From the NCBI RefSeq assembly GCF_002154225.1, contig NZ_MTSE01000011.1, positions 1 to 64,000 of the forward strand: a DNA stretch of 64,000 nt, given 5' to 3'. Below the pieces are notes generated by a model. It saw nothing but the letters and a program-made list of their open reading frames with translations, was not told the origin of the DNA and made no database searches. Shown piece after piece: positions 8,486 to 18,223 of the stretch. The DNA is from Hymenobacter crusticola (GTDB lineage: Bacteria; Bacteroidota; Bacteroidia; Cytophagales; Hymenobacteraceae). A program made the translations under genes and the position numbers. Every line of letters starts with the position of its first letter. Position 1 is the stretch's first letter.

Positions 8486-8995
8486 TTATGCCGCCTGCCG
8501 CGCAATAATTCGCTTGAATACCGGCCGCAGGCCTAGGTACAACAGCCCCGCCAGCACCACCGACCCCAGCGCCCACAGCAGTAGAGCCCCCAGCTCAGCA
8601 CGCCACAGCAGACTAAACGCTCCCCCTAGGTCGTGCTCCAGCAAGTGGCGGAGCTTAGCCATTGTCAGGTCGGGTGCAGGACCTTGGCCAAACAGGCGCG
8701 CACCCAAGCGCAATAATGGGATGATGAGCAGCAATTGCACCGGGCTGAGCAAGTGGCTCACGAGCAGCATAGCCGCTACGTTCAGTCGCAGGCGCACGGC
8801 CGTGATGGTGACGAGAAAAGTGGTACCGCCCAGGAAAGGCACTAGGCCAAACACCACCCCCAAAGCAACAGTAAGGGCCAACTGGCTCGGCGACAATCCC
8901 TGCTTGAGTAAGTGCAGCAGCGGATCGACCACGCGGCGACGCAGCCAGGCGACAGGACCAGAAGAAGAAGCGGGCGACGCGGGTGGCAGAGACAA
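8486..8995 (-). CDS. DUF2062 membrane protein
   Basis: 169 residues. The hydrophobic core GLSPSQLALTVALGVVFG followed by PFLGGTTFLV and the conserved HLLSPVQLLLIIPLLRLGARLFG is the DUF2062 pattern; members are small inner-membrane proteins of unknown activity, sometimes fused to glycosyltransferases. Three or four membrane helices. Divergent from the BrkB gene. Confidence 0.85.
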   Translation of the reverse strand: MSLPPASPASSSGPVAWLRRRVVDPLLHLLKQGLSPSQLALTVALGVVFGLVPFLGGTTFLVTITAVRLRLNVAAMLLVSHLLSPVQLLLIIPLLRLGARLFGQGPAPDLTMAKLRHLLEHDLGGAFSLLWRAELGALLLWALGSVVLAGLLYLGLRPVFKRIIARQAA

Positions 8996-9062
8996 AGCAG
9001 TCGTAGTTTTTGAGCAACAAATTTTGGTGCGGTGGGCGTTAGTCCATTCAAGCGCGGGGCAG

Positions 9063-9070
9063 TACCTTCG
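9063..9070 (+). promoter_or_regulatory. Bacteroidota -7 element TACCTTCG
   Basis: Identical to the element before the SCO operon, placed 45 bp before the chosen BrkB start codon. No convincing -33 partner. Confidence 0.4.
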
Positions 9071-9115
9071 TTTCTGCTCCGCGTGGCCTCGCGCCCACGG
9101 ATTGTACGCGAGTTA

Positions 9116-10078
9116 ATGACAAAAGTACGCCAACCGGGTCAGCCCCGGCCGAAAGTCTGGACGGATTTCTTTCTGCTGCTGCGGCGGGCCGCCCGTGAGT
9201 TAGCCGCCAACGATCCGCTACGCCTGGGGGCAGCCACGGCATTCTTCACCACGTTTGCCCTGCCGCCCATTCTGATCATCCTGATTCAGCTGCTTGGTTC
9301 GCTTTACTCCCGCTCGGCCGTGCGGGGGCTATTGCTCACCAAGCTCTCGGCCCTGCTAGGCACGGCGGCGGCGGGACTGGTTCAGCAGATCCTGCAAAAC
9401 GTGACCAACATCGAGCGCAGCCGCCTCGTGACGTGGCTCGGGTTTGGCTTTTTGCTGTTCATTGCCACCACGCTGTTTGTGGTGATTCAGAATTCTTTGA
9501 ATCAGCTCTGGCAGATCCGGCCACGACGGGCGAGCGGGCGTTTCACCAAGATCGTGAAAGAGCGGGCCCGGTCGCTGGGGCTGCTCCTTGCCACCGGCAT
9601 GCTGTCGATGCTCGCTTTCCTGATTGATGCTGCCCTGAGCTTCTTCACGGCTTACCTGCACAGCTTCGACGTCAACATTAGCCACTTTCTGTTCCAGGTA
9701 CTGAATGTTATCACGTCGCTGCTGATTCTGGCGGCTTGGTTTGCAGCCACTTTTCGTACCCTGAACAGCGCTAAAGTGCCCTGGCGAGCTGTGCTGCGCG
9801 GAGCCGCTCTTACCGCGGTGCTCATTGAGCTAGGAGAGAATGTGCTTGGCTTTCTGCTCGTGCCGCGCAACCTAGGTCCGATTTACGGGCCGGCGTCCAG
9901 CATCGTGCTGGTGCTGCTCTTCGTGTTTTATTGCGCTATCATTTTCTACTTCGGCGCTTGCTTTACCAAGGTTTATGCCCACTACGTCGGGATGGACATC
10001 CGGCCCAAGAAGTCGGCCGTGCGCTACCGACTGGTAGAGCTAGACGATGACCACCACGGCTCAGAGCCAAAGCGTTAG
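9116..10078 (+). CDS. YihY/BrkB family inner-membrane protein
   Basis: 320 residues from ATG 9116; an in-frame start at 9032 would lie upstream of the -7 element at 9063. About six membrane helices and the family pattern (LRLGAATAFFTTFALPPILIIL near the N-terminus, YGPASSIVLVLLFVFYCAIIFYFGA near the end). The family was once called ribonuclease BN, which is now considered a misassignment; a transport role is suspected. The stop overlaps the convergent MFS gene stop by 4 bp. Confidence 0.9.
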   Translation: MTKVRQPGQPRPKVWTDFFLLLRRAARELAANDPLRLGAATAFFTTFALPPILIILIQLLGSLYSRSAVRGLLLTKLSALLGTAAAGLVQQILQNVTNIERSRLVTWLGFGFLLFIATTLFVVIQNSLNQLWQIRPRRASGRFTKIVKERARSLGLLLATGMLSMLAFLIDAALSFFTAYLHSFDVNISHFLFQVLNVITSLLILAAWFAATFRTLNSAKVPWRAVLRGAALTAVLIELGENVLGFLLVPRNLGPIYGPASSIVLVLLFVFYCAIIFYFGACFTKVYAHYVGMDIRPKKSAVRYRLVELDDDHHGSEPKR

Positions 10079-11313
10079 GCTACCGGCCCTGGTTCCGCAG
10101 AACGCCCGTAGAACCGGTTAGCGAGGAAGGCCATTAGCACGAAAAACAGTCCTACGGCACACACGCCGTGCCAGCGGTAGGCAGTCCAAGCGGCGCCGCC
10201 CACCACCGAGCCCACCGAGCCCCCGATGAAATAAGCCGTCATGTACACGGTATTCAGGCGGCTGCGGGCCTCCGGCAACAGGGCAAAAATGCGGGACTGG
10301 TTGGAAATGTGCGCGCCCTGCACGCCCACGTCCAGCAAAATAATGCCTAGCACTAGTCCCACTAGGTATTGGCCACTGACTCCTAGGATTATAAACGCCG
10401 CTAGCGACGCTAAGATACCTAGGCCAATAGCGTAGTCGGCGCCGCGCTTATCGGCCATTTTACCGGCAATAGGCGCCGCCAGCGCACCACACGCCCCGAT
10501 CAGGCCAAAGAAGCCAACGACATCGCTCTTGTAGAAGTAAGGACTACCTTCCAAGAAGAAGACTAGTGTTGTCCAGAAGACGCTGAAGCAAGCAAACAGG
10601 AAGCCGCCCACCAGCGCCGCGCGCCGCAACGGCACAAACTTGCGCGTGAGCGTTACCAATGATTTCATTAGGCTACCATACGTGCCCTCAAACACTGGCT
10701 GGTCTTTGGGTAGCTTTAGGGCCAGCACCGCTACCAGCAGCAGCATGGCCAAGCCACCCGCCCCGAACACTGTACGCCAGCCAAAATGCGCCCCTACGTA
10801 TCCGCTGATGGTGCGCGAGAGCAGAATGCCTACCAATAATCCACTCATTACTTTTCCCACAATTTTGCCGCGTTCCGCGCTGCTGGCGAGGTTGGCCGCC
10901 ATAGGAATCAGCAGCTGGGGCACTGCCGAGAAAATGCCAATCCACACGCTTGCTACCAGCAGGATGGTGAAAGAGGGCGCCCAGGCCGCTACGCCCATCA
11001 CGACGGCTGCGAGCACCAGCTCTAGCAAGATCAGACGCTTACGTTCTAGCTTATCGCCCAGCGGCACCACAAACAGCAACCCTAGGGTGTAGCCGATCTG
11101 GGTGGCGGTAGCTACCAAACTCACGTGGCTGTCGGACAAGCCGAAAGTGCGGCCTATTTCCGCTAACAGGGGCTGGTTGTAATAAATATTGGCGACCACC
11201 AAGCCGCAGGAAATGGCCATGAGCCACACCAGGGAGTTGCTCATGGGGGTCACTGGCGCCGTTTGCGCTTCCGAGGCGGGCACGCGCGCGGTCAGTACGT
11301 TGTTGTTACTCAT
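10075..11313 (-). CDS. Major facilitator superfamily transporter
   Basis: 412 residues, about 12 hydrophobic helices. The loop between helices 2 and 3 carries the MFS motif A in the form VPLGDKLERKRLI, and the central loop (KLPKDQPVFEGTYGSLMKSL) separates two six-helix halves. Resembles drug:H+ antiporter-type exporters; substrate cannot be told. Single gene. Confidence 0.88.
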   Translation of the reverse strand: MSNNNVLTARVPASEAQTAPVTPMSNSLVWLMAISCGLVVANIYYNQPLLAEIGRTFGLSDSHVSLVATATQIGYTLGLLFVVPLGDKLERKRLILLELVLAAVVMGVAAWAPSFTILLVASVWIGIFSAVPQLLIPMAANLASSAERGKIVGKVMSGLLVGILLSRTISGYVGAHFGWRTVFGAGGLAMLLLVAVLALKLPKDQPVFEGTYGSLMKSLVTLTRKFVPLRRAALVGGFLFACFSVFWTTLVFFLEGSPYFYKSDVVGFFGLIGACGALAAPIAGKMADKRGADYAIGLGILASLAAFIILGVSGQYLVGLVLGIILLDVGVQGAHISNQSRIFALLPEARSRLNTVYMTAYFIGGSVGSVVGGAAWTAYRWHGVCAVGLFFVLMAFLANRFYGRSAEPGPVA

Positions 11314-11461
11314 TAGTAGGGTACGCTCTTTTCAATGTAAAGGCAGATCACGCGGGAATGCACCGTGGGGCGCTCCCGCTAATTTTCTTCAACCACTACG
11401 TATGCAGCGAGGTTCTGGCCGTCGTAAAAAGAGAAACGACGAGTAGCCGCTGATACCTTCC

Positions 11462-11469
11462 TACCTTTG
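11462..11469 (+). promoter_or_regulatory. Bacteroidota -7 element TACCTTTG
   Basis: Exact match to TAnnTTTG, 21 bp before the helicase start codon, giving a very short 5' leader. No clear TTTG at -33. Confidence 0.5.
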
Positions 11470-11490
11470 CCCTAGCATTCTTTGTTTCTT

Positions 11491-12873
11491 ATGACCACAT
11501 TCGCCGACCTAGGTCTCGCCCCCACCCTGCTCCAAGCCCTCACCGAGCTCAACTTTACCACGCCGACGCCCGTGCAGGAGCAAGTAGTGCCCATGGCACT
11601 CGCCGGGCAAGACGTAGCCGGACAGGCGCCAACGGGCTCGGGCAAAACCGCTGCTTACGGTCTTTCTGTGCTGCAACACGTGGATGTGACGCAGGATGCG
11701 ATGCAGGTGCTGGTGCTGGTACCCGCCCGCGAGCTAGCCTTGCAGGTGCGCGACGCGCTCAAAAAGCTAGGTAAATACCTCCCCAACCTGCGAGTGGCGG
11801 CGTTCTACGGCGGCCATGCCATGCGCGACGAAACCTCGTCCCTCAAGCAAGCCCCGCACATCGTGGTAGCCACACCCGGCCGCCTGCTCGACCACTTGGA
11901 GCGCCGCACCATCGTCCCGAATCAGCTCAAGACCCTCGTGCTCGACGAGGCCGACAAGCTGCTGGAGCTAGGTTTCCAAGACGAGCTGGTGGAAATTGTG
12001 AAGCGCCTGCCGCGCCGCCGCCAAACCCTGCTGTTTTCGGCCACGATGTCGGAGAAAGTGCTGAACTTGATTCGGGCCAATCTTACCCGGCCGCGGGTGG
12101 TGAACCTAGGTGAAGAGGAAGGCCGCATCCCCGAAAATCTGACGCTGCTTGGCCACGTTGGGTCGGTGGAGCAGAAGCCAGCGGCATTGTATCACCTGTT
12201 GCAGCAGCCCGATGCGGGTCGCGTGCTGGTGTTCTGCAACACGCGCGAAAAGTGCCAGGAGGTAGCACGCTTCCTGGTTGGGCGCGGCGTGGCGGCAGAG
12301 GTGTTGCACGGCAAAATGCCCCAGCCCGAGCGCGACAAAGCCCTGATGAAGCTGCGCAACGGCTCCAGCCAAGTGCTGGTAGCTACCGACGTAGCCGCCC
12401 GCGGCCTCGACGTGACGGCCCTGGACACGGTGGTTCAGTATGAGTCGCCAGATAAGGCGGATGCCTTCCAGCACCGGGCCGGGCGCACCGCCCGCGCGGG
12501 CGCCGAAGGCACTGCCCACCTGCTTGCCACGCCCGCTGAGCAAAGCCACGTGCAGAAGTGGCCCGTGGCCGAGACAATACAGTGGAAAGCTATGCACGCG
12601 CCGAAGCTGCCCCCTGCGGCTCCCAAAACACCGAAACCGGTCAGCACGACCTTGCACGTTTCGGCAGGCCGCAAGGACAAAGTGAGTGCCCACGATCTGG
12701 TAGGCACCTTCGTGGCGCACGGCGGCTTGGAGCGCGACGCTGTAGGGCACATCGAGGTGTTTGACCACTACAGCTACGTGGCTGTACCGCGTCAGCAAGC
12801 TCAGGAAGTGGCCGAGCGCGTGACGGGTGCCAAGATCAAAGGCCGCAAGATTCGGGTGTCGTTGGTGGAATAA
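11491..12873 (+). CDS. DEAD-box ATP-dependent RNA helicase, DbpA-like
   Basis: 460 residues from ATG 11491 (21 bp after the -7 element; an in-frame TTG at 11482 is less likely). Complete helicase core: Q motif, motif I APTGSGKT, Ia PARELAL, II DEAD, III SAT, and motifs V/VI (TDVAARGLD, HRAGRTAR). The C-terminal ~70 residues (VGTFVAHGGLERDAVGHIEV) match the DbpA RNA-binding domain, which directs DbpA to 23S rRNA. Likely role: ribosome assembly. Four of its five Leu-Gly pairs are written CTA-GGT, a local codon-context oddity seen across the window. Confidence 0.93.
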   Translation: MTTFADLGLAPTLLQALTELNFTTPTPVQEQVVPMALAGQDVAGQAPTGSGKTAAYGLSVLQHVDVTQDAMQVLVLVPARELALQVRDALKKLGKYLPNLRVAAFYGGHAMRDETSSLKQAPHIVVATPGRLLDHLERRTIVPNQLKTLVLDEADKLLELGFQDELVEIVKRLPRRRQTLLFSATMSEKVLNLIRANLTRPRVVNLGEEEGRIPENLTLLGHVGSVEQKPAALYHLLQQPDAGRVLVFCNTREKCQEVARFLVGRGVAAEVLHGKMPQPERDKALMKLRNGSSQVLVATDVAARGLDVTALDTVVQYESPDKADAFQHRAGRTARAGAEGTAHLLATPAEQSHVQKWPVAETIQWKAMHAPKLPPAAPKTPKPVSTTLHVSAGRKDKVSAHDLVGTFVAHGGLERDAVGHIEVFDHYSYVAVPRQQAQEVAERVTGAKIKGRKIRVSLVE

Positions 12874-12924
12874 GTGGCTCTAGGCTCGGCACAGCATCCC
12901 CTAGCTAAACTACCCCGGCCACGT

Positions 12925-12952
12925 GTAGAGACGCGATATTTCGCGTCTCTAC
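12925..12952. repeat. GAGACGC palindrome (family A), single hairpin
   Basis: GTAGAGACGCGA (12925-12936) and TCGCGTCTCTAC (12941-12952) pair perfectly around TATT. The same core occurs at 39925-40028, 46199-46300 and 49009-49032. Lies just downstream of two convergent genes and may also terminate transcription. Confidence 0.75.
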
Positions 12953-13467
12953 TTGGCGACGTCCTGGGGCGCGTAGTCCTGGATAATTTGCGCTACTATA
13001 TTTTGCGGGCTCTGCTCGTTACTCAATTCGATACGCACGCCGTAACCCGGTTTTTCCAGCGTTTCCAACTGCGAATCAAGCATATCGGCTTTCATGTAGT
13101 GGTCTGTGCGGTGCTCTAAGCGGCTGCGCAGGAGTTCGCGCGAACCATCCAAAAAGACCCAGTGAATCGGCTGCTCGGCGCCACCTTGCAAGGTTTGGCG
13201 GTACGTTTCCTTCAGGGCAGAGCAGGCTAGCACGGCGCCACCGGTTTTCTCCCACTCGCTGATGCCGGCGGCCATTTGCGCAAGCCAATCGCGGCGGTCA
13301 TCGTCGGTGAGCGGAATGCCGTTGCCCATCTTCGCCTTGTTAGCCGCCGAGTGAAAATCGTCGGCGTCGTGAAAGGGAATTGCTAGCTCTTTCGCTAGTA
13401 GTTCGCCTATCGTCGTCTTGCCGCTCCCCGATACGCCCATTACAATGAAAATACTACCACTTGCCAT
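12949..13467 (-). CDS. gntK: Gluconokinase
   Basis: 172 residues, the usual length. P-loop GVSGSGKTT (11-19), then the gluconokinase pattern FHDADDFHS...NKAKMGNGIPLTDDDR and CSALKETYRQTL. Phosphorylates D-gluconate to 6-phosphogluconate, entering the pentose phosphate or Entner-Doudoroff route. No gluconate permease or regulator is adjacent. The 3' end overlaps the last bases of the family A hairpin. Confidence 0.94.
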   Translation of the reverse strand: MASGSIFIVMGVSGSGKTTIGELLAKELAIPFHDADDFHSAANKAKMGNGIPLTDDDRRDWLAQMAAGISEWEKTGGAVLACSALKETYRQTLQGGAEQPIHWVFLDGSRELLRSRLEHRTDHYMKADMLDSQLETLEKPGYGVRIELSNEQSPQNIVAQIIQDYAPQDVAK

Positions 13468-13594
13468 GCTCGATTGCGTTGAAATTGATGTTTTGGCCTT
13501 ATACGTATAAGTATAAGCTCAAGCATGTAAGTTAGTTTTTGTCGCTGCCTTGGTAAGTTCGACGCTAGTCCTTGCTAAAATCCCTAAGCAGTGG

Positions 13595-16465
13595 TTACTG
13601 TCCGCTATTCTGAGTTCGGGCTTCCGTACTTACCGCTAAGGGCTGTAGCGTAACCGGACCTAGCAAGCCAGAAGGCTGCAACGGCCAGCTGGATGCATCG
13701 AATGGCTTGTAATACAAATCCACAAAGTTGATTTCGTGATACTTACGCCATTCCACTTTGCGCTTGTCTAGGTCGATGATGCGGTTCGCCATCAGGTTGG
13801 CAATTTCTAGCTTTAACGTGTTTTTGCCTTTCTTCAAGTAGGCACCCACTTTCTTTTCGTACGGATGACTCCAGATGTAGCCAGCGTCTTGCCCGTTGAT
13901 CCACACGTGGGCGCTTTCGCGCACGTCGCCGAGCTTCAGTAGGTAGTCGGCGCCGGTTTTGGCGGGCATGGTGAACGTGACGGTGTACTCGGCCGTGCCA
14001 GCGAAGCGCTTGGCATTGTCGTCGGCTAGGTCGGTCCAGGAGGTGAGCTTAGTTAGCGTTTGGTCTTTGGGCAGTTCGGGGCCGCCGCTGGTGAAGTGCA
14101 GCTTCCAGTCGCCAGCGACGGCGACGGGTGTGCCGGTCGGGGCTAGGTATTGCCAGGGCTGCCCGGCTACTTCCGCCTGCTCCGCTGCTTTCAGAATCAA
14201 CGACTCACCCGGCTTGATTTGCAGGCGCACTTTGGTTTGGCCGCCCTCGGCGGTCGTGCTGGCGAGCCCAGCGCGCCCATCTTGGGGGTCCAGAATCGTC
14301 ACAGCCTTTGCGCTGGTGTTCAACGGTACCCACGAATCGACGGTATTGGCTGTGTGGTTGACGAGGTAGTAGTAGCGCGTGCCCTTGTCGTTGCGACGCA
14401 CAAACTGCAAGCCCGTATCGGTGAGCGTTTCGCGGTTGATCTTACTGTACGCCAACGCTTGCTGCACGTCGGCGGCTAGTACGATCTGGCCGCTGCCGAC
14501 CTTAGTGACTTGCACGCCAGTGCCGGCTGCTGCGAAGCTCAGCCCCGCCGTAAGGGCCTTCAACTGCTGCCGCCGACCCTCGAGGTCGTGGAAGCCGGGA
14601 ACATCTTTGGGCAGTTCCTGCAAAATAACGGTGGCACCCTGCTGAGCTAGCTTCACCGCATTGGCCAGCGTCTCGACGGGCATGTAGCCGGTAGCCGGGA
14701 TAATCAGCGCCTTGTAGCTAGGTCCTTGCGCCGCCACCCGCAGGCTGGTGCCAGTGGCTTGCGCCTGCCGAATCATAGCATCCGACACGAAATCGACGGC
14801 GTAACCGGTTTTGGCGAGTTGCACCGCGTTTTTGTAGAACGCCGTGGGATACAGCCACTCCTCGATGGTGTGGATGCTGATCATCATGTCGAGCTTGGGC
14901 GGGGCGTTGTGCCGCACGTCGTACACGGGCCAGTACATCAGCACGTCGTTGTCGGCCTGGCCGGCTTGCAGCACCGATTGGCAGCGCGTGATGTACTCGT
15001 TGAGCCCTTTCAGGTGAGGCCACCAGCTATTAGAGGGCGCAAAGTTGGTGGATGCGTAGAACAGCCAGCCCGGCCAGTTGGCCTGCTCCGGCGAGTAGGT
15101 AGTGCCGTGGTAAAAAATATGGTTGACGCCCGTCAGGAAAGCGAGCTCGGCCTGGGGCTTGCAGTGCGCCAGCGGCACCTTGAAATGCTCCCCGAGCCAG
15201 GTAAAGGTTTCCGAAGAAGTTAGGGCCCGGCCCATCACGTTGGCCCCGGAGGAAGCAAACTTCATCATCACCGGATCGGGCGGCACGTTCTTCGTATCGA
15301 CGGTATAGTAGCGCATGTCCGGAATGGGAAACTTGGTCAGGCCAAAGGTTTCACACTCGGGAATATCTACGCTGGCGTACAGATCGAGCACGTTGCCGGG
15401 CGCCCCGTGCGCTTGGTTTCTGGAAACGGCTTTCTGTCCGTGAATCCAATTCGTCCAAGGCTTGGTGAAATTTTGCTGCACCATTTCAGCCACTGTCTCG
15501 CGGTAATCGTCGCGGATGCGGGCTACTTGGTCGTTATTTTCTTTACTCACCAGCTCGCGCAAATACAGTCGCAAGTCATAGCCGCGACGCTGCTGAAATT
15601 CCTCGAACAACCTAGGCGAAAAATCGGCGTCGTACACCTCGTAGCTGTCGTTAAAAAACGACCGGATGCCCGCGGGCTTCCCTCCGAACGCCGTATCAAA
15701 GCGGCGCAGGTACGTGTTCAGTGCCTGCTCCGATAAGTGGTCCATCGTAAGACCAGCCCCGCCGGGCGCGGCCCGCTTCACCATCTGCCCGGTGTGCCCG
15801 CCAAAGGCGGCATAAACCTGCCAGGTGCCGGCCGTTGGGCGCCAATCGAGCAGGCCGCTGGCGTCCACTTTCGCCAGTAAGTCAAGTCGTTCGCCTTTGG
15901 GGCCGTAGGCTACTACAGCCTTGAGCGGGGCACCTAGCTTTTGCTGCTTGGGATCTTGCGCCACCAATTTTTCGGCGAGGCGCTGTCCGGCCTTCACCTC
16001 GTAGGTTTGTACCACAAGCTTGCCGGCGGCACTTTCCGGCGTAATCTGCGGGCCACCATAGGGCCAGCCGGTACCGAGGTTCATATCCACACCCATCCCA
16101 AGGGTGTGGGCTTGTTGCACCGTGGCACCGAGCATGCGCATCCAGGTGGGCGAGAGATAATCGATATACGACTGCTCGTAGCCGACGGCCCCGTAGATGG
16201 GCGTTATCTCCACGCCTCCTAGCCCAGCCTCGGCGTAGAGCTTTAAGTTGCGGGTAAGGTTGGCTTCGTCCACGGCATTGCCCATCCACCACCAGCGCGT
16301 CCAGGGTCGATTTTCCGCTTTCACGGTGGGCCAAGCTGCTGAAAGTGAGGTGGTAGTAGTTGACGGCGGCGCCGTATTGGAGGCGGTAATCTGTTGCTGG
16401 CAGGCAGCAAAAGCCAAGGCGCACAGCGCAGTAGCCAGGAGTTTTTTAGGGTCGAGTGGCAACAT
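13595..16465 (-). CDS. GH106-type alpha-L-rhamnosidase, lipoprotein
   Basis: 956 residues. Lipobox signal LAFAAC near residue 21. The catalytic region begins with the family pattern RPWTRWWWMGNAVDE...GLGGVEITPIYG, and the C-terminus (about 800-930) is a beta-sandwich sugar-binding domain (ADYLLKLGDVRESAHVWING). GH106 enzymes remove L-rhamnose from rhamnogalacturonan and similar glycans. The start at 16465 puts the signal peptide at the N-terminus; an in-frame ATG at 16507 adds 14 unneeded residues. Probably works with the acetylesterase and GH105 enzyme 7-10 kb away, though no SusCD pair or regulator for pectin is next to it. Confidence 0.88.
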   Translation of the reverse strand: MLPLDPKKLLATALCALAFAACQQQITASNTAPPSTTTTSLSAAWPTVKAENRPWTRWWWMGNAVDEANLTRNLKLYAEAGLGGVEITPIYGAVGYEQSYIDYLSPTWMRMLGATVQQAHTLGMGVDMNLGTGWPYGGPQITPESAAGKLVVQTYEVKAGQRLAEKLVAQDPKQQKLGAPLKAVVAYGPKGERLDLLAKVDASGLLDWRPTAGTWQVYAAFGGHTGQMVKRAAPGGAGLTMDHLSEQALNTYLRRFDTAFGGKPAGIRSFFNDSYEVYDADFSPRLFEEFQQRRGYDLRLYLRELVSKENNDQVARIRDDYRETVAEMVQQNFTKPWTNWIHGQKAVSRNQAHGAPGNVLDLYASVDIPECETFGLTKFPIPDMRYYTVDTKNVPPDPVMMKFASSGANVMGRALTSSETFTWLGEHFKVPLAHCKPQAELAFLTGVNHIFYHGTTYSPEQANWPGWLFYASTNFAPSNSWWPHLKGLNEYITRCQSVLQAGQADNDVLMYWPVYDVRHNAPPKLDMMISIHTIEEWLYPTAFYKNAVQLAKTGYAVDFVSDAMIRQAQATGTSLRVAAQGPSYKALIIPATGYMPVETLANAVKLAQQGATVILQELPKDVPGFHDLEGRRQQLKALTAGLSFAAAGTGVQVTKVGSGQIVLAADVQQALAYSKINRETLTDTGLQFVRRNDKGTRYYYLVNHTANTVDSWVPLNTSAKAVTILDPQDGRAGLASTTAEGGQTKVRLQIKPGESLILKAAEQAEVAGQPWQYLAPTGTPVAVAGDWKLHFTSGGPELPKDQTLTKLTSWTDLADDNAKRFAGTAEYTVTFTMPAKTGADYLLKLGDVRESAHVWINGQDAGYIWSHPYEKKVGAYLKKGKNTLKLEIANLMANRIIDLDKRKVEWRKYHEINFVDLYYKPFDASSWPLQPSGLLGPVTLQPLAVSTEARTQNSGQ

Positions 16466-16743
16466 TGGGAGGTTTTGGGACGGAAACAAAGCGCCACGAA
16501 GGAGCAAGGAGCGCCGATTATTTCAGGAACGAGAAAAGAAAAGTGAGGTGGTGTACAAGCTCTTGTAGTGGCTAGGTAGCCCACCAGCGCAGCCTGTAGC
16601 AGAGCAAATAAACGCGCATTTGTGGTGCGCACTCACCTGAAGTCTGCTGGTCGGCAAGCAGGTTGTGGTCTGACGACCTCGCCTTCGATAGCGAAGCAGG
16701 AAATTGCCTTCGTATTTTTGCGCCGATCAGCCCACCAGTCACT

Positions 16744-17094
16744 TTGCCGCACCTCTCCCCCGACGCTCGCCAGCTTCTCTTTATTTGCAGTCAGAACCGC
16801 TGGCGCAGCCTCACCGCCGAGCACCTGTTCGACCAGCACCCGCACTACGTGGCGCGCTCGGCCGGTACCGAGCCGGGCGCCCGGGTGCGCGTCACAGCTG
16901 GGCACCTAGGTTGGGCCGATATTATCTTCGTCATGGAGCGCAAACACGCTGATATTCTGCGCGAAAAGTTTGCCCCGGAGCTAGCCGGCAAGCCCGTTAT
17001 CTGCCTGCGCATCCCCGATAAGTTTCAGTTCCTCGACCACGTATTGCAAGAACTGCTGCGCGAGCGGCTGCAAGAGCACCTAACGCACTTTTGA
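16744..17094 (+). CDS. Low-molecular-weight phosphotyrosine phosphatase-like protein
   Basis: About 116 residues. The N-terminal loop LLFICSQNRWRSLTAEHLF holds the CX5R phosphatase signature (CSQNRWR), and there is a downstream Asp in RIPDKFQF that could act as general acid. The protein is shorter than classic LMW-PTPs (about 150). The reading frame is open back to a TTG at 16663, but homologues start just before the CX5R loop, and a possible -7 element TATTTTTG lies at 16713-16720, so I favour the TTG at 16744. No ATG is available. Confidence 0.72.
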   Translation: MPHLSPDARQLLFICSQNRWRSLTAEHLFDQHPHYVARSAGTEPGARVRVTAGHLGWADIIFVMERKHADILREKFAPELAGKPVICLRIPDKFQFLDHVLQELLRERLQEHLTHF

Positions 17095-17229
17095 ATTGGT
17101 GTCTGTCCGGTACGACGCCAGCTATGCGGCCGGAGAAGCATCGCAACCTGCTTTATGGGAGAAAAAAGCGCCGAAACCTAGCCATTCGGCGCGTTGGTGC
17201 GTACACGGGCGCTGTTGCATTTTCCTCCC

Positions 17230-18177
17230 ATGAACTACATCATCTGGCTAGCAGTGCTGGCCGCCGTCATTTTTGCTTTTTACCGCTACGTGACCCGCGA
17301 AAGTCGCGTGCGCGCCGCAGCGCTAGCGCAAGATTTTCCCGCCGGTTGGCGCCAGATCCTAGCCGAGCGCGTGGCCTTTTATCTGGCGTTGTCAAAAAAT
17401 GAAAAGCAGCGCTTCGAGCGGGCCGTGCAGATCTTTCTGGCTGAAACGCGCATCACCGGGGTGCAGGTCGAGGTAGATGATTCCACGCGCGTGCTGGTGG
17501 CGGCATCAGCCATCATCCCGGTTTTTGGCTTCCCCGACTGGCAATATGGCAACCTAGGAGAAGTGCTCATCGTGCCCGACGCCTGGAAGATGGACAAAGA
17601 CCCGAACAAAGAGGTAGCACCGCTGGAAGGCACGCTATTAGGCAGCGTGCAAAACTTCCAAAACCAGCACTATATGCGTCTCTCCAAGGCTTCTTTGGAG
17701 CAAGGCTTCCGCGACGCCATGGACAAGCAAAATGTGGGCATCCACGAATTTGCTCACCTCCTCGACCAAGCCGACGGTGTCATCGACGGCGTGCCGAAGC
17801 TAGCCTTGCCGCCCGAGTTGCTCCAACCCTGGGCCGAGGTAATGCAGCGCGAAATTCAAGCCATTCGGGATGGCAAATCCGAAATTAACCCCTACGGCGC
17901 CACCAACGAAGCCGAGTTCTTCGCCGTCGTCACGGAGTACTTTTTCGAGAAGCCCGAGAAGCTCCAGGAAAACCATCCCGAGCTGTACCAACTCCTGAGC
18001 CGTGCCCTACGCCAGAACCCCAAGAAGCGCTTCCTGCGCTTCAGCGTTGATCCTAGGGAGTGGCTAAAGACCCTGCGCAGCAAGCGCAAGTTCGGGCGCA
18101 ATGACCCGTGTCCGTGTGGCAGTGGTAAGAAGTATAAAGATTGCCACTTGTTGCAGCAAGAGAAACAGGCTGCTTAA
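17230..18177 (+). CDS. M90 (MtfA-like) zinc peptidase with SEC-C tail
   Basis: 315 residues. One N-terminal membrane helix, then the M90 domain with zinc motif HEFAH (172-176) and the conserved EAEFFAVVTEYFFE further down. In enterobacteria MtfA affects the glucose repressor Mlc. The last ~25 residues are a SEC-C zinc motif (RNDPCPCGSGKKYKDCH), known from SecA and usually a binding module. Membrane anchor plus SEC-C distinguishes it from E. coli MtfA. Start at ATG 17230 chosen over GTG 17194 because it begins directly before the helix. Confidence 0.88.
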   Translation: MNYIIWLAVLAAVIFAFYRYVTRESRVRAAALAQDFPAGWRQILAERVAFYLALSKNEKQRFERAVQIFLAETRITGVQVEVDDSTRVLVAASAIIPVFGFPDWQYGNLGEVLIVPDAWKMDKDPNKEVAPLEGTLLGSVQNFQNQHYMRLSKASLEQGFRDAMDKQNVGIHEFAHLLDQADGVIDGVPKLALPPELLQPWAEVMQREIQAIRDGKSEINPYGATNEAEFFAVVTEYFFEKPEKLQENHPELYQLLSRALRQNPKKRFLRFSVDPREWLKTLRSKRKFGRNDPCPCGSGKKYKDCHLLQQEKQAA

Positions 18178-18223
18178 TAAATGAGAAGCCGTCGAATAAA
18201 TAAATAATACCGGTTATCGCTAT

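Noticed and set aside
12874..13119. An 81-codon frame downstream of the helicase
   Set aside because: It lies over the family A hairpin and antisense to gluconokinase.
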